Source of the DNA: Nitrospirota bacterium
GTDB taxonomy: Bacteria; Nitrospirota; Thermodesulfovibrionia; Thermodesulfovibrionales; UBA6898
Direction: 5' to 3'
NCBI GenBank assembly: GCA_016214855.1
Contig: JACRMT010000002.1
Span: 1 to 64,000, forward strand
Length of the DNA stretch: 64,000 nt
Position 1 is the first letter of the stretch. The number at the start of each line of letters is the position of its first letter. This document shows positions 27,228-36,922 of the stretch, in pieces. The position numbers and the translations under genes are program-made. The notes under the pieces are model-generated. The model made no database searches and was not told where the DNA came from. It saw only the letters and a list, made by a program, of their open reading frames with translations.

Positions 27228-27474
27228 AATACCCAGAGACTTATCTGGCAAAGAGCTGGCCACTCTACTTGATCAATATGGCTACAAGATTACGAGGCAG
27301 ACAGGCAGCCATATCAGGTTGACGACTAATACTGGCGATAAAGAACACCACATTACAATTCCGAACCATACCCCGCTAAAAGTAGGGACGATGAATACAA
27401 TCATCAGGGATATTGCGGGACATTTGAAGATAGATAGACAGTTGTTTGTTCAGGAACTTTTTAAAAATTCCTGA
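27220..27474 (+). CDS. hicA: HicA-family mRNA interferase toxin
   Basis: This 84-residue toxin has the double-stranded-RBD-like fold: DLSGKELATLLDQYGYKITRQ, then the catalytic histidine in GSHIRL, and HHITIPNHTPLKVGT. It is uninterrupted, unlike the copy at 8407-8631. It cleaves mRNA and is held by the upstream HicB. It lies at the edge of the restriction-system remnant, a typical accessory position. Confidence 0.9.
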   Translation: MPKIPRDLSGKELATLLDQYGYKITRQTGSHIRLTTNTGDKEHHITIPNHTPLKVGTMNTIIRDIAGHLKIDRQLFVQELFKNS

Positions 27475-27516
27475 GGCCTTCAAAAATGCATGACTGACTG
27501 TCATAATCCTTAACAT

Positions 27517-30327
27517 ATGCCCCTATTCCTTAAAGAGGCCGCTAATGCAACGCCTGATCCTGACAGGGCGCTTAAGAACCTTTCATCGTTTCTTGAGGAG
27601 AACCCTGAACGGGGCGGCGAGCTTCAGGAACATATCAGAAGCATCTCCCTTCTTTTCAGCCACAGTCAGTTCCTTGCAAACTACAGCAATACCCATCCCG
27701 AAGACCTTTTTGCCGCGATCAGCACGATTGAGAATGCCCCTGAACGGGAAGCTGTCGCTATTGCCCTGAAGCGGGAGTTTGATGCTATTAGTGAAGCCCC
27801 TCAGAGGACTACGCTGCCTCTTTACATGAACGCTGTACGCAGGTTCAGGCTGAAAGAGATCCTGAAGATAACGCTCAGGGACATTCTGAAAAAGGCTGAT
27901 CTCGTGGATATCATGTTCGAGATGAGCTGTCTTGCGGATGTGATCACCGAAGGTTCTCTCAATATCATCAGGCAGTATGTCAGCAGCATCTACGGATCCC
28001 CTGAAGACGAGAAATTCTCGGTGATCGCACTGGGGAAGCTCGGCGCAGAAGAGCTGAACTTCAGTTCTGATGTTGATTTCATGTATGTGTACAACACCGA
28101 GATCGGCGAGACGTCAGGCGTGTTGAACAGTCAGGGCACGCGTACGAACAGGATATCGAACCATGAATATTACTGCAAGATCGGCGAGGAGCTTTCCAAA
28201 TTCCTTTCCCAGAACACTGAGGCAGGGTTCGTGTACAGGGTCGATCTGAGACTGAGGCCTGAGGGTCAGCGCGGAGCAATAGCCCTTACGCTGAGAGGAT
28301 ATGAGATGTATTACGAATCCTGGGGAAGGGCATGGGAACGGGCAATGCTCCTGCGTGCGCGTCCTGTGGCTGGGGACAAGGGGCTCGGAAGGGATTTCAT
28401 GGAGATGATCAGACCCTTTGTCTTCAGAAAGTATCTCGACTTCAGTGCCATTGACGAGATCAGCAAACTCAAAACGCGCATCGATGCTACATTCAAAAAG
28501 ACTGATATCAAGAGAGGGTATGGAGGCATCAGGGAGATAGAGTTCTTCAGCCAGGCGCTTCAGCTTATCTATGCAGGACGGGAACCTCTGCTCAAAGAAC
28601 GGAATGTGCTGAAGATACTGCACCGCCTCTTTCAGAAAGGGCTCATCGGGATGGACGACTATGGTATCCTTTCTGACAATTACCGGTATCTGAGGACCCT
28701 TGAGCACAGGCTGCAGCAGGTGAATGACCTGCAGACCCATACCCTGCCGGCCGGTGATGCGGAACTGCAGGTATTCAGCAGGAAGATGGGCCATGCATCA
28801 AAGAGCGTGTTTATTGATGATCTTGAGGAGAGAAGAACGCAGGTGCGCACCATCTATGATTCGCTCTTTGGGGCCAGGAAAGAAGAATCTTCAACAGGCC
28901 ATACGCTCTTTGACGAAGAGTTCTCTGACACTGAACTGAAGGAGTTCCTGTCAGAGGCAGGATTGAGAGATGTTGATAAGGCCCTGCGAAATATCCGGTC
29001 GATCAGGGACAGTACCTTCAACTTCCAGACCCTGAGGGGCAGAAGACTTCTCTCTGATATCCTCCCCATGTTCGTTGACAGCGGTCTCAGGTCCGGCAAT
29101 CCTGATATTGCGCTGAACCATATTCAGGCATTCGCTGAACTCCTCAGCACAAACGAGTCTTATCTTGAAGTATTCAGCAAGAACAGGACGCTCATCGATC
29201 TTATTGTCTATGTATTTTCCCAAAGCGACTATCTGTCGAAGATGCTCATGGCCCGGCCCCAGCATCTCGAGATGATAGGCTGGCAGGAGACCCTGCGCAA
29301 GAGTCTTGGCGCGCTTCGCTCCGAGATAAGAGAGGCCATGTCAGAAGGCGGATCAATAGGCGATGCTGTGCGGCTGGTGAAGCAGATGGAAGAGATCAGG
29401 ATAGGACTGCTTTTTCTCCAGAAGAGGACCGATGTGATCAAGGTGACCAAAGGACTGAGCAGGACTGCAGAGGCGGTTCTCTCCTCATCGTTCGAGCAGA
29501 GCGGCGAGGCGCAGAAGGGAATGGCGATCATGAGTTTCGGCAAGTTAGGCGGCAGGGAGATCGCCTTTGGATCTGATCTCGACCTTATATTCGTGTCCCA
29601 GGGGGATGTTCAGTTCGAGCAGACCAAGGCTGCTGAAAAACTGCTCAGGATGCTTATCTCATACACCCGTGACGGCATTGCATACAGCGTGGACACGCGA
29701 CTGCGGCCTGAAGGTTCAAAGGGCCCGCTGGTCTCATCAGTTGAGGCATTCAGAAGATATTATGCAGAGTCTGCAGCCTTCTGGGAGTTTCAGGCGCTGC
29801 TCAAGGCCAGACCTGCTGCCGGAGATATGAAGACAGGTTGTGCATTCATGCAGATGGCGCATGAAACACTTGCTGCTCATGGCTCGAAGGTAACTGCATC
29901 CGATATCAGGCAGATGCGCGAGAGGATCATGCGCGAGCGCGCCAAAGAGTCTGAGGGATACGATATCAAGCTCGGCCCCGGCGGCATTGAAGAGATCGAG
30001 TTCATGGTCCAGTTCCTGCAGTTGAAGAACTGCGCAAGGCATAGGACGCTCCTTGTGCAGAATACGCTTGCAGCGATACGCAGGCTTGCAGTTGCGGGTG
30101 TCATTGCGCAGGCAGAGGCGAAGATGTTAACGGATATATATATCTTTTTCCGCACGATAGAATGCCTCCTGAGATTACGGGGCGAGGCTGTTCTTCAGAA
30201 GGATGAAGAAAGCCTCAAAAGCGCTTCGGAGTTCATGGGATGCAAGGATAGCGCCGAGTTATCAGAGCATATCGAGAGCAGAAGAAAAGCCGTAAGAGGA
30301 GGCTTTGACCGTCATCTGCCTCTTTAA
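27517..30327 (+). CDS. glnE: Glutamine synthetase adenylyltransferase / deadenylase
   Basis: This 936-residue protein has the full two-domain GlnE layout. The N-terminal nucleotidyltransferase (deadenylylation) has GKLGAEELNFSSDVDF near residue 170; the C-terminal one (adenylylation) has GKLGGREIAFGSDLDL near residue 675. A regulatory helical region lies between, and each half is followed by a GGIREIEF/GGIEEIEF helix. It reversibly modifies glutamine synthetase to match nitrogen supply. It begins 42 bp after hicA and is unrelated to it. Confidence 0.95.
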   Translation: MPLFLKEAANATPDPDRALKNLSSFLEENPERGGELQEHIRSISLLFSHSQFLANYSNTHPEDLFAAISTIENAPEREAVAIALKREFDAISEAPQRTTLPLYMNAVRRFRLKEILKITLRDILKKADLVDIMFEMSCLADVITEGSLNIIRQYVSSIYGSPEDEKFSVIALGKLGAEELNFSSDVDFMYVYNTEIGETSGVLNSQGTRTNRISNHEYYCKIGEELSKFLSQNTEAGFVYRVDLRLRPEGQRGAIALTLRGYEMYYESWGRAWERAMLLRARPVAGDKGLGRDFMEMIRPFVFRKYLDFSAIDEISKLKTRIDATFKKTDIKRGYGGIREIEFFSQALQLIYAGREPLLKERNVLKILHRLFQKGLIGMDDYGILSDNYRYLRTLEHRLQQVNDLQTHTLPAGDAELQVFSRKMGHASKSVFIDDLEERRTQVRTIYDSLFGARKEESSTGHTLFDEEFSDTELKEFLSEAGLRDVDKALRNIRSIRDSTFNFQTLRGRRLLSDILPMFVDSGLRSGNPDIALNHIQAFAELLSTNESYLEVFSKNRTLIDLIVYVFSQSDYLSKMLMARPQHLEMIGWQETLRKSLGALRSEIREAMSEGGSIGDAVRLVKQMEEIRIGLLFLQKRTDVIKVTKGLSRTAEAVLSSSFEQSGEAQKGMAIMSFGKLGGREIAFGSDLDLIFVSQGDVQFEQTKAAEKLLRMLISYTRDGIAYSVDTRLRPEGSKGPLVSSVEAFRRYYAESAAFWEFQALLKARPAAGDMKTGCAFMQMAHETLAAHGSKVTASDIRQMRERIMRERAKESEGYDIKLGPGGIEEIEFMVQFLQLKNCARHRTLLVQNTLAAIRRLAVAGVIAQAEAKMLTDIYIFFRTIECLLRLRGEAVLQKDEESLKSASEFMGCKDSAELSEHIESRRKAVRGGFDRHLPL

Positions 30328-30391
30328 AAAATCTTCCTCTATGGTATAAACTTCTCTGTATATAAAACCTCAAACCTATCAGGAGGGTTTC

Positions 30392-31606
30392 ATGACATCG
30401 ATAAAGCGTATAGGGATCATCACCAGCGGCGGCGACTGCGGCGGCCTGAATGCGGTAATTAAAGGGGTGGCCAGAGAGGCATATGCCCTGGGAATCGAGT
30501 CTGTTGTCATTCCAAACGGTTACGCGGGGCTCTACAACCTCATTGAGCTCCCGGAGGTGGTTTTTCTCAATGCTGAGCGCGTCAGCCGCATCGAGGCGTC
30601 TCTTGCCGGGTCCGAGGCGGGCCATTCACGGGTGAAGATCAGCAAGATAAAGGACGAAAAGAAATATGACCGCATCAAGGAAGGCCTCAAAAAATTCGGC
30701 ATTGACGCACTCGTAATCAGCGGCGGTGATGATACAGGAAGCGTTGTTGTTGACCTCTCTTCACAAGGCATACCCTGTATCCATGTTCCAAAGACCATGG
30801 ACCTTGATCTGCAGCCGTACAGTGTTGGCGGAGATTCGTCAATAAACAGGATCGCGACATTCACCAGGGACCTCAAGACAACCGGATTAAGCCATAACCG
30901 GGTGATGGTTGTCGAAGTCTTCGGCAGATATGTCGGCCATACTGCATTCCGGGGCGGCATTGGAGCAGAGGCTGACTGTATCCTGATCCCTGAGATCCCG
31001 GTTGATTTTGATGTGGTATATGAGCATATGAAGATGACTTATTTCGGCAGGGTCATGCGGAGCGATGTTAAGGCCGGCACCTATATCATGGTCGTGGCTG
31101 AAGGCCTGAAAATAGCCAATGGTGAAATGCTCTATGATGAATCGGCCGGCGTTGACGCCTTCGGCCACAAGAAGCTTGCCGGTGCAGGCAAGTTCGTGAG
31201 GCAGCAGCTCGAAAAACGGCTCAAGTCAGATCCTGAGGTCATCGAGTTTATGAAAAAGAGCGGCATGTATGCGCCGGGTGTGTATGAGATCCCTGAGGTG
31301 AGGGAAGTAACTCCCGGACATCTGGTACGCTGCGGCGGTTCGTCAGCATACGACGTTGTCTTTGGGTACAAGACCGGAGCAGCTGCAGTGTTGCTGCTGA
31401 TCTCAGGCAAGGCAGGCGTGACCGTGGCTAATGTTGACGGCAGCCAGATCTACTTTAAGGAGACCTCTGAAGCGATCAAACGCAGAGAGGTCGATCTTAC
31501 CGAGATAGGTCTCTATGAGAGCCTTGGCACCTGCTTCGGCAGAAAGCCTGAAAAATATAACTACTCCTTCACAGAAGTGAAGGACAAGATCATACGGCAT
31601 CTGTAG
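30392..31606 (+). CDS. 6-phosphofructokinase, PPi-type signature
   Basis: This 404-residue PFK has the N-terminal phosphate loop ITSGGDCGGLNAVIKG. The motif ISGGDDTGS has Asp where ATP-dependent enzymes have Gly, and VPKTMD has Lys where ATP enzymes use Gly (PGTID). In the family these two changes mark pyrophosphate dependence. It catalyses fructose-6-phosphate phosphorylation in glycolysis, reversibly if PPi is used. AGGAGG precedes the ATG. DLDL replaces the usual DND after the PKT motif, a further divergence. Confidence 0.88.
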   Translation: MTSIKRIGIITSGGDCGGLNAVIKGVAREAYALGIESVVIPNGYAGLYNLIELPEVVFLNAERVSRIEASLAGSEAGHSRVKISKIKDEKKYDRIKEGLKKFGIDALVISGGDDTGSVVVDLSSQGIPCIHVPKTMDLDLQPYSVGGDSSINRIATFTRDLKTTGLSHNRVMVVEVFGRYVGHTAFRGGIGAEADCILIPEIPVDFDVVYEHMKMTYFGRVMRSDVKAGTYIMVVAEGLKIANGEMLYDESAGVDAFGHKKLAGAGKFVRQQLEKRLKSDPEVIEFMKKSGMYAPGVYEIPEVREVTPGHLVRCGGSSAYDVVFGYKTGAAAVLLLISGKAGVTVANVDGSQIYFKETSEAIKRREVDLTEIGLYESLGTCFGRKPEKYNYSFTEVKDKIIRHL

Positions 31607-31615
31607 CATCAGCTT

Positions 31616-31649
31616 ACACGCTTACAAGCTGGCAAGCTTGTAAGCGTGT
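31616..31649. terminator. Perfect 15-bp hairpin after the phosphofructokinase gene
   Basis: The arms ACACGCTTACAAGCT and AGCTTGTAAGCGTGT enclose GGCA. It sits 10 bp after the stop codon. There is no T-run, so it is not a standard intrinsic terminator; it may stabilise the mRNA end or be a repeat. Confidence 0.5.
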
Positions 31650-31687
31650 TGGCTTGTCTGCCTGTCATCTGTGATACTATGTAAGCA

Positions 31688-32134
31688 ATGGCAGGTATCG
31701 GCGAAAAGATAGACGATTTTCTCTTACGCAGGCTCTGGAAAAAAGATCTGTCTTTGGCCGGCAAAGCCACATCTCTTGAGATCAAGGCATGCCGGCTCAT
31801 CTATGTCATCATAAAAGGTTTTTCAGTCTCCCTCACCCAAAAGCTTGGAGTGCCCTCTGAATTCGTCCGCGAGGTCTTGTCAATCCTCGTGGGGAAAGGA
31901 CTTCTTGTGCCGACGCATACTGAGCCGCCTGCGTACCTTCCCGGAAAAGATCCGGAAATGATAACCCTGAATGAAATAATCGCCTCTGTCAGGATCTCAG
32001 GAGAGGATGCGCATAGTGACTCCGGATCACTGGCGTCAATGCCTGAGGTCGACGGCATTATGAAGCATATCGAACAGGCCATCGCCCTCTCGCTGGACAA
32101 ACAGACCCTTAAGGAGCTTACGACAAGGAGATAG
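31688..32134 (+). CDS. Winged-helix protein (Rrf2-like / YihY C-terminal-like)
   Basis: This 148-residue protein has a helical N-terminus and a winged-helix pattern at ~35-95 (LTQKLGVPSEFVREVLSILVGKGLLV, in pieces, then PGKDPEMITLNEII). This resembles the extra domain at the C-terminus of YihY/BrkB membrane proteins and Rrf2 regulators, but no membrane part is present. No iron-sulfur cysteines are seen. Function unknown; followed 5 bp later by another conserved gene. Confidence 0.6.
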   Translation: MAGIGEKIDDFLLRRLWKKDLSLAGKATSLEIKACRLIYVIIKGFSVSLTQKLGVPSEFVREVLSILVGKGLLVPTHTEPPAYLPGKDPEMITLNEIIASVRISGEDAHSDSGSLASMPEVDGIMKHIEQAIALSLDKQTLKELTTRR

Positions 32135-32139
32135 AACAG

Positions 32140-32892
32140 ATGGTTGCTGCGAACGCGATGCAGACAGTGCACGAAGCGATCGAAGCGCATGGCGGTATGG
32201 ATTATTGGAACAGTCTCGAAGCGCTTGACGTCGAAATTTCAGCAGGCGGATTCCTGTTCACGGCAAAGCGACGGCCTGTTCTGAAACGAGTGCGCATGCG
32301 GGCACTCACGACTGAGCCAAGATTCACCTTCTTTGATTTCCCGAAGTCCGGCCTGATTGGTGAACTCATCGGGAATGACGAGGTCCGCATCCTTGACAGC
32401 AACGGAAAGATCGTCGCGCAGAGAAAGGACCCGCGTCCGGCGTTTCGCGGTATCCGCAGGCAGTTTTTCTGGGACGATCTCGATTTCATTTACTTCGCAG
32501 GCTATGCCACCTGGAACTATCTGACAGCTCCCTTCATGCTTGCGCGCAAGGGCTTTCTCATCGAGACACTTGAACCACTGCAGGGAGCCCTTGGGCAATT
32601 TACCCGATTGCAGGTGACCTTTCCCCCTGATATACCAACTCACTCCCGCGAGCAGGTCTTTTATTTTGACGACCAGCGCCTGCTCCGACGTCTTGATTAT
32701 ACGGCAGAGGTTGTCGGCGGTTGGGCTCACGCGGCTCACCTGTGCGATGACTACCGGACATTTGACCGGCTCAAGGCACCGACCCGCCGCCGGGTCCTGC
32801 CGCTTTTTTTCGGATATAAGCCGCTGCCCGGCCCGACACTGGTTGCACTGGAGCTGCATATGATCAGGCCGGTTCCGAATAACCCCTTCTGA
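32140..32892 (+). CDS. Conserved hypothetical protein (250 aa)
   Basis: AAGGAG lies 11 bp before ATG 32140, and the gene starts 5 bp after the winged-helix gene, so they are likely co-transcribed. The protein alternates short beta strands and aromatic segments (FDFPKSGLIGELIG, QFFWDDLDFIYFAGY, EQVFYFDD), which could suggest a LolA-like beta fold. No signal peptide or TM is seen. I do not recognise a catalytic motif, so the function is unknown. Confidence 0.7.
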   Translation: MVAANAMQTVHEAIEAHGGMDYWNSLEALDVEISAGGFLFTAKRRPVLKRVRMRALTTEPRFTFFDFPKSGLIGELIGNDEVRILDSNGKIVAQRKDPRPAFRGIRRQFFWDDLDFIYFAGYATWNYLTAPFMLARKGFLIETLEPLQGALGQFTRLQVTFPPDIPTHSREQVFYFDDQRLLRRLDYTAEVVGGWAHAAHLCDDYRTFDRLKAPTRRRVLPLFFGYKPLPGPTLVALELHMIRPVPNNPF

Positions 32893-32925
32893 TGAATCAA
32901 TAAAGTAGTCGGATAACCTTGCAGG

Positions 32926-35900
32926 ATGTACAATGAAGCTATGCCACTAAAGATGCGGAAAACCTGCAAGATCTTTTCAGCCTTTCTGGGCTCCTTGCTT
33001 ATTCTGATCATAATGCTTGCCTATTCCCAATACCTGACGCTCAAGAAGACTCTCATCTCGAGAATATCCGCCAGGGCAACAGTTCTCATCGGACAGAAAG
33101 TCGAGATCAACGACATCTTCCTTGATCCTGCTGCAGGGATAACCATTGCCGGTATTACTGTCAGGAATCCGGACGGCTTTATTCAGGGAGATCTTCTGAA
33201 GATCAAAAAGATCCGCCTGGATATGAGATACAAGGAACTTTTCAAAGGTCGGTTCTCCTTTCGAAACATAGATGTGGTCTCACCAGAACTTTCCCTGATG
33301 ACTGCTGAGGGCAAGCTGAATATAGCTGAAGCATTCGGGGCATTTTTCTTAAAAAAAGGAACTGCAGAATATCTGATCGACGGCCTCACGATCAGGAATG
33401 CCGGCTTCAGTTTTAATAATGAACCTCTCTATCGCATAAGAGATATGGATCTGTCAATGAATGGTCTCTCATCAGCTCAAGGCACGAAAATATCCTTTAA
33501 AGCTTTTCTGGCCTATTGGGAAAGCAACAAAATGACTGTTGAAGGATGGGCGTATCTCAACGATAAAGCACAAAAGTTCAGTATCTCAGCAAGATCCGAC
33601 GATATCAATTTTTCAATGTTCAGGGAGCATGCTGCGAAATTCGGCATGGGTCTTGAGAAGAGCAGGGCCAACATATCGTTTCAGGCAGAGGGAGATGCTG
33701 ATCAGGGCATTATGATCAGGACCGAGGCCCGGGTGAAAAGCACAGGCATGTCCATCTTCAGGAAGAACTCCATGCATTCGCTTTCCCTCACGACCGAGGC
33801 CTTCCTGGACATAAAAAAAGAGGCGCTGACGGTCGGCAAGGCCCTTTTCAGCGCTGGAGATTCGTCAACTATACAGGCAACAGGCTCGATACAGGGAATC
33901 TTCAGCAGACCATCGTATGCAGCTGAGATCAGAGTCAACAGGCTCGATCTTTCGTCATTCGATATTATGAAAGGCCTGAAAGCGGGCGGCATTATTACGT
34001 CTGACCTGATACGGGTGAAAGGAACTCTTTTTTCTGTTCTTCCAGAGGTCACAGGGATGATGACTGTCAGCAATGGGGCATTGAGCCTGGACAAGGCGGA
34101 AATTCAGGGGATGAATGGGAAAATTACATTCACATCCGGAAAAGACCTTTCTGCCACGGTGAAGGCATCAGCCAGGATCTTCAAGGCAGGTGATGCAGTG
34201 TTCAAACAGCCTGTTGAGATGGACCTTGCTGCAGAAGGAAAAGGAAAGCCGGAAAGGATCATACTCAAATCAGAACTCAATCTTTCAGGGATCGATATGG
34301 TCATAAACGGCAAGAATTTCAGGATTGCCAAATTCACTGGTGCATATGACGGCACGGTCCAGGGCAAGGTCATATCCGGAAAGGCCTCCCTGCAAGCCGC
34401 GGATCTGGCCTATGACGGATATCAGGCAAAGAACCTCGGGTCAGATCTTGCCGTGGACTATGATCGCAGCAAGTTGACAATAAAGAACATAAAGGCAGCC
34501 AGCGACCTTTTCAGCGCGGCAGGAGAGATGATGACCGTAACACTGCCCCAGGGCAGGGGAAAGATCATGATGGAAGCAAAGAATTTCAGCGCCTCATATC
34601 CTGCAAAGAAGGCAGTATTGAGAGGGTTTGACTGCAATGGCTCTCTGTCTGGAGGTGGGAGCAGCCTTTCGTGTGATCTGGGTTTCACTGCACGGCAGGT
34701 ATCGTTTCAGGATATTTCTTTAGGACCTGTCAGCGGCAGAGGCAGCATTGCGAACAGTGAATTTATCATTGATATTCCTTCAGCCAAACTGTTTGAGGGC
34801 TCAGCCAGAATCTTCGCAAAGGGAAAGGCAGGAGACAGCCCCTATCCAATCGCAGCAGCACTGACCGCGGAATACATCAATATTGGACAAGTATCGCAAA
34901 TGGCAAAATCTTTTTTCAGTCTGCCCTATGCTGCATCAGGAAGCGCACAGGCACTGTCATTCGAAGGCACGATATCATCTTCTGAGAACGCTATTGGCAA
35001 GGCATCCATAAGAGGCAAAAACATCTCGATAACCGATGCCCAAAAGAGGGCTCTGGTTAAAGACGCGGCAGTCAGTTCGGACCTGGTCTTCCACGGCAGG
35101 GAGATGGAGATCAGGGCTGATGCCTCAGTCGCAGGCCTTGCATTATCACTGTCAGGAACCGCAGATAATATTTTTAACGATAAGCGCACTGTTCGCATGA
35201 ATCTTATCATTCCGGAAACAGGGATCAGCGATATCCGCACCGCCTTTTGGGACGTTGTTCCCGACCGCCTTCTGTACGCCGGTCTGAGCGGAAGTATTGC
35301 AGCGAACCTTATCGCAACATACAGTAGCGCAGCTATAAGCGCGGATGGCGGGGTTCTGCTGAGGGGGATTGCCCTGGAAGGTGAAAACAATGAATACTCC
35401 CTTGGTCCGATCAATGGCATGGTGCCAGTCCATTTCAATTCAGCCGGCAATGAGCGTAATTCTCTGTCCATCCCATCCTTTGAGCGGACTGATTTTGAAG
35501 ACCATAAGAAGGCTTATGCATCGTCAAAACAGTTCCTGGGCAATGAGATAAAGATTGGCTCTCTACGGTATGGCTTCAGACTGCTCGAAGATGTTTCTCT
35601 CTGGGTCGAGCAGAAAGGCAGTTCATTGAAGATCAACCGTTTTAGTGCTAAGATGTTCGGAGGAAAGGTCAATGGCACAGGTTTCGCAGACCTTTCTGAC
35701 GGCCTCAGTTACCGGGCCGGGCTCATTACTGATGGCGTGAGCCTTACGCAGCTTTGCGAGGAGATACCACCGATCAAGGGATACATCTCCGGCAAGATTG
35801 ACGGTATTGCAGCGATAAATGGCTCAGGTGCAGGCTTGGCAAATATCACCGGCAGGGCCGATTTCTGGACCTATAGCGGAGAGGGAGAAAAAACGAGGAT

Positions 35901-36156
35901 CAGCAGGGAGTTCCTTGAAAAGATCGGCGGCCCTCAAGTAAGGGCATACCTTGGCGAAAGGCGGTTCAACAGGGGCATCATGGGTCTCTCTATTCAGAAT
36001 GGCTTTTTCATCTTCAGGGAGCTTGAGATATCGAATAGGAACTTTGCAGGTATTTCTGATCTGTCAGTAAAGGTTGCTCCCCTTAACAACAGGATTGCCA
36101 TAGATCATCTTATGTGGACCATTACAGAGGCAGCCCAAAGGGCAAAGAAAGAATAG
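32926..36156 (+). CDS. AsmA-like (YdbH-type) intermembrane bridge protein
   Basis: The 1076-residue protein has one N-terminal TM (~17-38) and then a very long beta-rich periplasmic region with repeated amphipathic strands, as in AsmA-like lipid-transport bridges. N-terminal blocks such as ITVRNPDGF and FRNIDVVSPELSL are typical. The downstream gene has a DUF1318 domain. In E. coli ydbH (AsmA-like) neighbours ynbE and ydbL (DUF1318), so this is likely the YdbH counterpart, moving phospholipids to the outer membrane. The start could be 32926, 32941 or 32953; none has a clear Shine-Dalgarno sequence. Confidence 0.8.
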   Translation: MYNEAMPLKMRKTCKIFSAFLGSLLILIIMLAYSQYLTLKKTLISRISARATVLIGQKVEINDIFLDPAAGITIAGITVRNPDGFIQGDLLKIKKIRLDMRYKELFKGRFSFRNIDVVSPELSLMTAEGKLNIAEAFGAFFLKKGTAEYLIDGLTIRNAGFSFNNEPLYRIRDMDLSMNGLSSAQGTKISFKAFLAYWESNKMTVEGWAYLNDKAQKFSISARSDDINFSMFREHAAKFGMGLEKSRANISFQAEGDADQGIMIRTEARVKSTGMSIFRKNSMHSLSLTTEAFLDIKKEALTVGKALFSAGDSSTIQATGSIQGIFSRPSYAAEIRVNRLDLSSFDIMKGLKAGGIITSDLIRVKGTLFSVLPEVTGMMTVSNGALSLDKAEIQGMNGKITFTSGKDLSATVKASARIFKAGDAVFKQPVEMDLAAEGKGKPERIILKSELNLSGIDMVINGKNFRIAKFTGAYDGTVQGKVISGKASLQAADLAYDGYQAKNLGSDLAVDYDRSKLTIKNIKAASDLFSAAGEMMTVTLPQGRGKIMMEAKNFSASYPAKKAVLRGFDCNGSLSGGGSSLSCDLGFTARQVSFQDISLGPVSGRGSIANSEFIIDIPSAKLFEGSARIFAKGKAGDSPYPIAAALTAEYINIGQVSQMAKSFFSLPYAASGSAQALSFEGTISSSENAIGKASIRGKNISITDAQKRALVKDAAVSSDLVFHGREMEIRADASVAGLALSLSGTADNIFNDKRTVRMNLIIPETGISDIRTAFWDVVPDRLLYAGLSGSIAANLIATYSSAAISADGGVLLRGIALEGENNEYSLGPINGMVPVHFNSAGNERNSLSIPSFERTDFEDHKKAYASSKQFLGNEIKIGSLRYGFRLLEDVSLWVEQKGSSLKINRFSAKMFGGKVNGTGFADLSDGLSYRAGLITDGVSLTQLCEEIPPIKGYISGKIDGIAAINGSGAGLANITGRADFWTYSGEGEKTRISREFLEKIGGPQVRAYLGERRFNRGIMGLSIQNGFFIFRELEISNRNFAGISDLSVKVAPLNNRIAIDHLMWTITEAAQRAKKE

Positions 36157-36194
36157 CCGCAGGCGGACAAAGTTCATTCAAGGAGGATCAAGAC

Positions 36195-36812
36195 ATGAAA
36201 AAACACCTCAGATTACTGTTATTAGGATTGTCATGTATTATCGCAGCCTGTGCCGTTATCACGGTGAACATCTATTTCCCTGAAAAAGATGTCAAGGAGG
36301 CGTACAAGGTCCTTGAAAAAGAGCTTATGGGAACAGACAGGAAGATCGAGGAGAAGCAACCTGCTGGCAAACCGGAAAGTTCAATACAGTTCGAGTTTGT
36401 ACGGTCTGCCTTTGCCCAGGAACCGGGCATGGCTGACAAGATAGCTGAGGCAGTAAGGAAGATGCCGGATGTTGTGAATGCCTATAAGGAGATGGGTGCA
36501 CGCATCAGTGATACTGATCGGCTGCGTGACAGCGGAGGTGCCGGCGAAGGGAATAATGGCTTGCTCATGGAACGGGAAAAGGGGCTTTCACCTGCCGATA
36601 AGAAGATCATAGATGCTGAAAATGAGAACAGAAAAACCGTAATCAATGGCATGACCAGGGCCATCATAAGGATCAACCGGCAGCCAGAGACGCCTGACAA
36701 TGTGAAACAGGTAATGCCGCAGGCAACCGGGCAGTTTGCTTCCATCCGCCGCGACTCTGCCAAGAAAGGCTGGTGGATCCAGGACGACAGCGGCAACTGG
36801 GGAAAGAAATAA
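36195..36812 (+). CDS. DUF1318 lipoprotein (YnbE/YdbL-like)
   Basis: From ATG 36195 (AGGAGG 8 bp upstream) the protein has 205 residues. A lipoprotein signal ends in lipobox IIAAC; next comes VITVNIYFPEKDVKEA, reminiscent of the strand of the small lipoprotein YnbE. The C-terminal half matches DUF1318/YdbL (GNNGLLMEREKGLS, IDAENENRK, and WWIQDDSGNW at the end). It may combine both partner roles of the E. coli YdbH system in one polypeptide. The gene lies 38 bp after the AsmA-like gene. Confidence 0.75.
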   Translation: MKKHLRLLLLGLSCIIAACAVITVNIYFPEKDVKEAYKVLEKELMGTDRKIEEKQPAGKPESSIQFEFVRSAFAQEPGMADKIAEAVRKMPDVVNAYKEMGARISDTDRLRDSGGAGEGNNGLLMEREKGLSPADKKIIDAENENRKTVINGMTRAIIRINRQPETPDNVKQVMPQATGQFASIRRDSAKKGWWIQDDSGNWGKK

Positions 36813-36922
36813 ATTAGATTGAGCGAAGCAGACAGCATTGCTTCAAAAGTCTTACAATGCGACAGGATTCCATTCATAGGGTTTATGAGGCATTCAGCTC
36901 CGCCTCATTGTTATACTGAACT

